Source of the DNA: Hymenoscyphus infarciens
Lineage: Eukaryota; Ascomycota; Leotiomycetes; Helotiales; Helotiaceae
NCBI GenBank assembly: GCA_001414345.1
Contig: LLCB01000196.1
Coordinates: 48,081-112,080 of the forward strand
Length of the DNA: 64,000 nucleotides
Reading direction: 5' to 3'
Numbering within the stretch: position 1 is the stretch's first letter; the number at the start of each line of letters is the position of its first letter. Below the pieces are notes generated by a model. That model was not told where the DNA came from. It worked only from the letters and a program-made list of their open reading frames with translations, and made no database searches. A program made the position numbers and the translations under genes. This document shows, one piece after another, positions 57,950 to 64,000 of this stretch.

Positions 57950-58590
57950 AATAGCTTAGAGTAAAGTACCTCTTAAAAGCATTCGAAGTCTATCTTCTAA
58001 GTATCTAAATATCTATATTTAACACTCTATTATTAAAAGTATATTATACAACGCCTCTATATAAACTATATCCTAAATATAATATACTATTACTAATACT
58101 AACTATTTAAAGGTAGTAGTATAAAGAGCTAATATATTAGTTTCTTATAAAAGAGCTACTCTTCTAGTAAAAGAGTAGTACTATAGAAGGTTAAGAATCA
58201 AGAGTAAATAGCACTTAAAGTACTACTATAAGATAGGTAGGTAATCCTATACCTAATACTAATATCTCTACCTTTATATACTTATAGTCTAATTTACTTA
58301 ATTATAAACGTATAATTACATATTTATCTTCTTTAGTAAAAGTAACATCCTATTATTAAAGGTATATATATATAAATACTCTATAGTTAACTAAATTAGT
58401 ATCTTTATATATAATCTCTATAGTATAAAAGAATCCTATAAAAGCTAGCTTTATAACAGCTTTAAAGTTAAAACTATTAATCTATCCTAGCTATAAAACC
58501 TAAGGCCTAGCCTCTAGAGCTTAAAAGGTAATCTAGTATAATTATAGTATTAATAAAAGCTCTATCTTCTTCTTCTTATAAGAGGCCTAT
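57950..58590 (-). pseudogene. Tyrosine recombinase relic of the DIRS-like element
   Basis: Minus-strand reading gives AVIKLAFIGFFYTIEIIYKD (matching the usual AFAGFLR.GE), then NYRVFIYIPL. After one frame change LSKLDYKYIKVEILVLG follows (usual L.RSKTD..GV.I.VA). GYSLYRGVV near 58051-58075 stands where GHSFRRGAA with the catalytic His and Arg is expected. ILRR*TSNAFKRYF near 57964-58005 stands for LGRWTSNAFKRYF with the catalytic Tyr still present. Differences are those expected from C-to-T and G-to-A changes. Confidence 0.75.
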
Positions 58591-59699
58591 ATCGCTTAAA
58601 CACCTACTATAATTTAATATAAAAACAGGGACTTAAATAGCTTTAGATCTAGGTTATACTCTATATATATTAATTAAATTATAGAAAGGCTAATTTATAT
58701 AGAGTCTGCTTTTAAAAGTCTTTAACTAATCCTACTATATACTCTTCTTAAAACCCACTTATAAAGTACTAAAGTCGTTACTAGTTATAGTCGCTAGAGT
58801 CTCTTAACCTAGAACCTCTTAAAAGAGTATATATACATACTATATACCTTTTAAGTATTTAGTAAGAGGCTATAATAGAAAAGCTTTATATATATCTTAG
58901 ATATTCTAACTTTATTCTTTATATATTTAAGATAATCGAGAGAGAGATCGTCAAATTAAGAGACTACTAGTATAGATACTAATTAGCTACTATTCTATAT
59001 AAATTATATAAGAGAGTATCTACTAAGATATTATCTACTCTTAGTATATACTCTAATTATATATTAATATTAAATTAGACAACTAGGTATAAAGTAGCTT
59101 ATAAGAGGCGATTTTAGTAGAGACATCTTAAGAACTACTTAAGGAGTTCGATCTATATAGTAGTATTATCTATATAAATAATTACTCTCTTTATTACTTA
59201 TACCTCTCTTTATTATTTAAAGAATACTCTTACTATCTTAATCTTAAAGATATTTATATTAAATTAAGAGTCTTTTCTAATCTCTAAAAGAGATAACTAA
59301 AGAGTATATTCTTTTAGTAGTATATATGTATACTCTTACTAAATATATCTTAGATCGTCTACTTCTAAAAAGAAGGCTCTTAGGCTTTTAATAGAGGTAT
59401 TATAAAAAAGGTATATATATAACTAGATATTATTAAAGAAGTATATACTATTAAACCGTAGTAATATCTTATTCTACTACCTAAGGTCCTTCTAGACTTC
59501 CTTTAAAAAGCGCCTCCTTTCTATATAAGGTATATAGTTAGACTATATATATATAAATATCTAGAAGTTATAGTAAAAGGCCTAGCCTAATTATACTACA
59601 GAGGTATAAAAAGATAAGAGGCTAGTAAGTAATTTAAGCTTATTATAGGTAATACTCTTATAGTTAATAAATTAGCGTATCTTAAGCTTTATCTTAGCT

Positions 59700-60300
59700 A
59701 GCTTTTCTAGTAGTATAGAGGCCTTAAAAGTAATAGTATCTATTAAGTACTCTATTACTTCTAAGAGCGTATCTTAGGCACTCTTTTTATTATTAATTAG
59801 TATACCTAATATTTAAGTAAGAGTCCTATACTCTATAGCTTATTTCTTAAGAAATTAAGACATAGCTTCAATAGCTTTAAATATAGTAAACTCGTTATCT
59901 AAATAGTAGCTTATAATATACTACTCTAAGTATAACTATATTATCTATTTAAGAGCCTCTATAAAGATATTAAAGATAAATAGTACTATAGTAAAGCTAA
60001 AGAGTAATACTATATAAGTGTAATAAATCCCTTTCTATTAGAAACCTAAAAGCTAGCATATTTATAGTATAATTAATACTATTCGAAAAGCGTTAAATAT
60101 ATCTCTTTTAAGTATTATATACCCTTAGCTAGCTTCTTATACTATAGCTAATACCTCTTAGAAAGAGACGTACTTCAGATACGTATATTCGTCTAATATA
60201 TAATAATTTATTAAGTAGTCTTTAAGATAAGATAAAGAGTATATTTAGTATTAATTACTATTAGGCTTTAGTTTAGGTATAAAACTAAGTAGAGAAGCTA
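59700..60300 (-). pseudogene. Reverse transcriptase relic of the DIRS-like element
   Basis: Minus-strand reading shows DIFNAFRIV (for D.KDAFRH.P), LLGF**KGIYYTYIVLLFSF (for the LLGF.W.G.YY....LPFGL block) and FIFNIFIEALK (for FIFN.FAEALHW). SYYLDNEFTIF at about 59890-59915 stands for the YLDD box with the second Asp lost. APF-type FNLFAEALHW is characteristic of DIRS-like rather than Gypsy reverse transcriptases. Confidence 0.75.
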
Positions 60301-62121
60301 TAAAAGGTACTCTCTAGTATAGATTAACTTTCTTAATTAAGCTAGCTTTTAAATTATCTCTTACTTTTAAAGTTAAAAGCTTATTAAATTTAGTAGCTAA
60401 TAAGAGATTCTTTAATATATATAAAACTTCTAAGCTCTTATACCTAATTAGTACTCTAAATCGAAGTATATTATTAATATTTTCTAGAAGTAAATAATTA
60501 AGATATTAAAGTAATAGCATCTTCTATACTTTAAGAGATAATAGAAAAGGTAATATATCTAGTAGTAGTTTTAATATATTATATAAAGAGAAGAATACTA
60601 TAGTATTTAATTAAATAGGTATAGAAGAGTATAGATAAGAAGATATAAATTAGAGTAAAAGATCTTTATTAGTACTACTATAGTCTCTATCTATTATCCC
60701 TTCTATACTAACTTCTTAGCTCTTCCTTATCTTCTTCTTATTACTCTTATTATCCTCCTTTTATAAATAGATTTAAGTATAATTTAAGTCCTTATAACCT
60801 CCTAGTTTACTTACTTTAAAGTACGTCTATAAAGAGATATTACTATCTCGATTATAACTTTAATAACTCTCTCTTCCTCCTCCTCTACTACTATAGCTTA
60901 GTCTTCTTATTTAATAATATTAAGTAATTATACTCTTAAGTATATCTTATAATTCTACCTCTCTTAATCTGCCTCTACTAACTACCTTTTCCTACTAGAA
61001 GAGCGCTAATTAGATTACCTCTACCTAGGTATAATCCTTAGCTAGGCCTATAATTCTATAGTTAAAGTTATTAAGCTAAATATAGATACTCCTACTAAAT
61101 AAGAAGATTATATATATAGTATATACTAGAAAGTAATAAGACTACTTAGTAGTATTAGATTTAAAGACCTTTAACGTCTTCTTTACTTTAATATTTAGTA
61201 TACTAGCTTCCTTATTAAAGAAGATAGTACTCTCGTTATTATTAATTAGAGAGGTATTATTATCTAGGTAGTAGAGATCTCTTAGCTTAAATATACCTTA
61301 TATAATTTATATTAAGTACTTCTTATACTCTAGAAAGAGGCTATTAATTATACTAAGTATATAAGAGAGGATATTCTTACTATTATTATTCGCTACTAAT
61401 ATTCCTTCTAATAAATTACCTTCTAGATTAATTCCTTCGTCTATTAGTAGCACTTTCTAATAAGAAGAGAGGTTAGCCTATTAAGTATTATTAGTATATA
61501 CTATCTTTCTCTCTAGTATATTAAATCTTCGGCTCTACTTATCTATTCCTTAATTAGCAACTATTAATATAGTAATATTATCTTAATTACCCTAGCTAAG
61601 CCCTAGAACTCCTACTAGGTTACCCTAGGTAGTAGCGCTAAAGTTATAAGAGTATCTTATACTAAAATTAGCTTATAAGTAGCTCTAAAAGTTAAGGTAT
61701 TCTATACCGAAGTTGCCTTAACCGAAGTTACTCTAGGAGAAGCCTTAAGAGTATTCCTAAGAATATCTAGAGACAAAGCTCTAAGAGTATTCTCTATTAA
61801 ATAGTCCCTTTATATAACCTTAGTATCTACTATTATATCTACTTATATATCTATTAACTTAGGGGTATTAGTTACCTTAAAAGAGGAGAGGGTTATTTAG
61901 CCTATTTACTTAGATAGAGTCTTAGAGAGAGAGTTTATTAATACTATTATCGTTATTATTATTACTATTACTATCGCTATCGCCTCTACTTTATAAATAG
62001 AAGTCTATTCTATTATCGTCTTAAGCTTAACCCTAGTTCTATTATACTTATCTTCTTTAATAAGCTAGATAGTAAGCACTGTTTATAATATTATCTTAAT
62101 TAGTAGTAGCGTTCTAGGTAG

Positions 62122-62598
62122 TATAATAGTATACTATCCTAGATTATTATATAATAGCACTATTCTAAATTGTCGACATTCGTGAAACTACTAATACCTC
62201 TAAGCAGTGTCGATACCTCTAATACCTCTAGGGCCGAGATTACGAATAACTAATACTTATATAAGCAAAGTACCGAAAGTATTAATATCCGACATTTATA
62301 TATAGAAAGGATTAAGGTTCAGATGTTATATATTTAGCTTTCTAAAGGATTAGAGGTTATATATTTAGCTTTTCAGCTCTTATTATTTAGTATTAGCTAT
62401 ATTAGACAGAGCTTAGTTATTATTATTATTAGAACTTAGAAGCTTCTAACCTTCTTATATATAGACGTTTATATTTAATATAGTAGAGAGACAGTTATTA
62501 TTTTCTTCTATATTAGTACCTAGTATCTATATACGTTATTCTACTATATATACTCCTATATACCTCTACTATAGTTATATATATTTCGTACTATTATA
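62122..62598 (+). repeat. 5' LTR, chromovirus copy 3
   Basis: Collinear with 519-987 and 8087-8555. It contains AGTTATTATTTT at 62493-62504. Confidence 0.9.
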
Positions 62599-63319
62599 TA
62601 AAAACAATAACTCTTCTTCGCTAGTAACAGCTTTTATAATATCTCTTTTAAGCTTATTATTACTTTTTTTTATTTTAATTTCGATTTAGCCTCTAATTAG
62701 ACTATAATAACATATCCTTAAATAGCTAAGATTCTAGAGATCTCCTAGACAGCTAGTAACACTAGGGTTTAGTATTTATATAGATAGCTAGTAAAAATCG
62801 TGTTTTATACGTTAAGAGATTAGAATATACTAAGTATTCTTAAGAATCCTAATAACCCTCTCTATATAGAGATTACTATATACGATTTAGATAGTTAATA
62901 ATATAAACAGTTATCTAGAAAACTCCTAAATCGCCTCTTTACCTCCCTCTAATTTAATATTTAATATATTAGAATCTAGAGTAACTCTAGGTCCCTCCTA
63001 AGCTCTACTCTTAAGCGTAGAGCCCTCTTATAAGTAATAAAGTTAAGCCTCTACTAAAAGGTCTCTAACTTAGTACTATAGCCCTAAGAATACTAAGAAG
63101 CCTAAGAATAATAAAGGCAAAGGCTCTATACCTAGAAGCTAGAGAGATTAATAGGACTTCTCTAATATAGACGAGATATAGAGTATAATCTAAGCTATAA
63201 AAGCTAAGAATTAAGAAAAAGAATAGAAAATTTTAGAATAAGATAATCAGATTACCTAATTATTAGACCTAGTATAGTAAATAAGTTAATAACTACTAAA
63301 TAACAACTATAGTCTAAGT
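62122..63319 (+). mobile_element. Third copy of the chromovirus: 5' LTR and leader, cut by an LTR insertion
   Basis: The LTR is 62122-62598 (477 bp) with primer-binding segment AAAACAATAACT at 62601-62612. The internal part follows the first copy up to its position about 1690, where the second LTR family begins. It is slightly less RIP-altered than the copy at 519-8555. The rest would lie outside the window. Confidence 0.85.
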
Positions 63320-63672
63320 TGTGACGGCATGCCGTCCTGTATAGCCGATATTACGTGGCATATGCCGTACATATTAGCTTTCGGCAGTTGTTGTTTTGCA
63401 TTGTCTAATTTAGGAAGGTTACGTACGTCTGGGCTTTCGGACATACTTCGTAGGGTTCGGGCTTTTGTATTAGCCGACGTATGTCGTTGTTTGGTTTCGT
63501 ACCCCTTTTGTATTGTCTGAAACCTCTTGTATATAGCAGCCTACTCTCCTAGAGTTAGAAAAGGCTAGTTTAGCCTTTTCTTCCGTATTAGGCCTAGTAT
63601 TTACATACGTCATTCTGCTATACGCACTCCCATATGCCTCTACTGTAGTTGTGTGTATTTCGTGCCGTTACA
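63320..63672 (+). repeat. 5' LTR of nested non-coding LTR element
   Basis: 353 bp with AGTTTAGCCTTTT at 63567-63579, perfectly complementary to 63675-63687. Confidence 0.92.
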
Positions 63673-63674
63673 TA

Positions 63675-63687
63675 AAAAGGCTAAACT
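63675..63687 (+). other. Putative self-primer binding site, least altered copy
   Basis: AAAAGGCTAAACT lies two bases after the LTR and pairs over all 13 nt with 63567-63579. No tRNA-type TGG start is present at the LTR boundary, which also argues for self-priming. Confidence 0.7.
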
Positions 63688-64000
63688 CTTCTTCGCCGGT
63701 GACGGCATTTATAATATCTCTTCGAGCTTTTTGTCGCTTTTGTTTCGCTTCAGGCCCGAATCGGTCTATTACGACATCATCCTCAAATAGCCGGGATTCC
63801 AGAGATCTCCCGGACGGCCAGTGATATCAGGGTTTGGTATCGGTTTCAGACAGCTGGTAAAAATCGTGTCTTACACGTCACGGGATTTAAATACGCTGAG
63901 TGTTTAGAATCCTAATAACCCTCTCCGTACAGGGACTGCTGTACACAGGTTCGGTGAATAAGTCGACATACCATAGTCATCGCGAAGGCTTCCGAATCTG

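Larger units (their letters stand above)
57201..62121 (-). mobile_element. DIRS-order retrotransposon with tyrosine recombinase, RIP-inactivated
   Basis: On the minus strand a reverse transcriptase (about 59700-60300) is followed by a tyrosine recombinase (about 57950-58590), the order and combination that define DIRS elements. No integrase was seen. The sequence between (58600-59700) is where RNase H should lie. The 5' side (60600-62121) is Ser/Asn/Glu-like low complexity, possibly gag. Two direct repeats of about 118 bp lie beyond the recombinase. The 5' boundary is unclear and may have been cut by the LTR element starting at 62122. Confidence 0.75.
63320..64000 (+). mobile_element. Second copy of the non-coding LTR family, nested in chromovirus copy 3, cut by window edge
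   Basis: LTR 63320-63672 (353 bp; TGTGACGGCATGCCG to CGTGCCGTTACA), then internal sequence collinear with 11455-11780 to the window end. It keeps more CA/TG and GC than any other repeat in the window, so it is the youngest insertion and the best source of the unaltered sequence. Confidence 0.88.

Noticed and set aside
1..64000. CRISPR array, operons, ribosome binding sites
   Set aside because: No spaced identical repeats were seen, and the intron-bearing fungal context makes bacterial features inapplicable.

Overview
This window looks like filamentous ascomycete (Pezizomycotina) DNA. The genes carry short spliceosomal introns (46 to 160 bp) with CTAAC/CTAAT-like branch sites. There are HET-domain and NACHT-ankyrin genes, fungal housekeeping genes, and AT-rich transposon deserts almost emptied of CA/TG dinucleotides, the signature of repeat-induced point mutation (RIP). 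Gene content would fit a Leotiomycete, but that placement is an inference. Exon joins were worked out by hand from reading frame and splice signals. Layout: 1-258 holds the 5' end of a TRM12/TYW2-like gene. 365-15150 is a RIP desert with a complete Ty3/Gypsy chromovirus relic (519-8555, 5-bp target duplication) and a long inverted repeat (about 10222-14897) split by a non-coding LTR element (11101-14448, 5-bp target duplication). 15150-18100 is ordinary-GC DNA with only doubtful genes. 18120-27614 is a conserved gene block: a DUF3445 protein, NAF1, ALG9 and a long disordered protein ending in a GX3 repeat. 28936-36927 is a probable allorecognition island: an intact HET gene, a HET pseudogene and a 745-residue orphan. 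37763-37884 is a tRNA-Arg(UCU) with a 49-nt insertion in its D loop. 38355-40482 holds two convergent secreted carbohydrate-binding genes, both apparently damaged. 40909-45840 holds a divergent pair, a CAK-type kinase and the endocytic adaptor SYP1. 46722-55205 mixes small TIR elements with an unknown coiled-coil gene, a truncated NACHT-ankyrin gene, and a short-chain dehydrogenase gene split by a hAT-like MITE. 55984-64000 is a second RIP desert with a DIRS-order (tyrosine recombinase) retroelement on the minus strand, then two nested LTR elements running off the end. Three points stand out. Both LTR families keep a 12-13 nt complementarity between a segment inside the LTR and the primer-binding site just after it. 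The bases differ between families but pairing is kept, as expected for Tf1/sushi-type self-priming. The dehydrogenase pseudogene is split by an element with a perfect 8-bp duplication. The tRNA is interrupted at a place where fungal tRNA introns do not occur. No CRISPR array, rRNA or telomere was seen.
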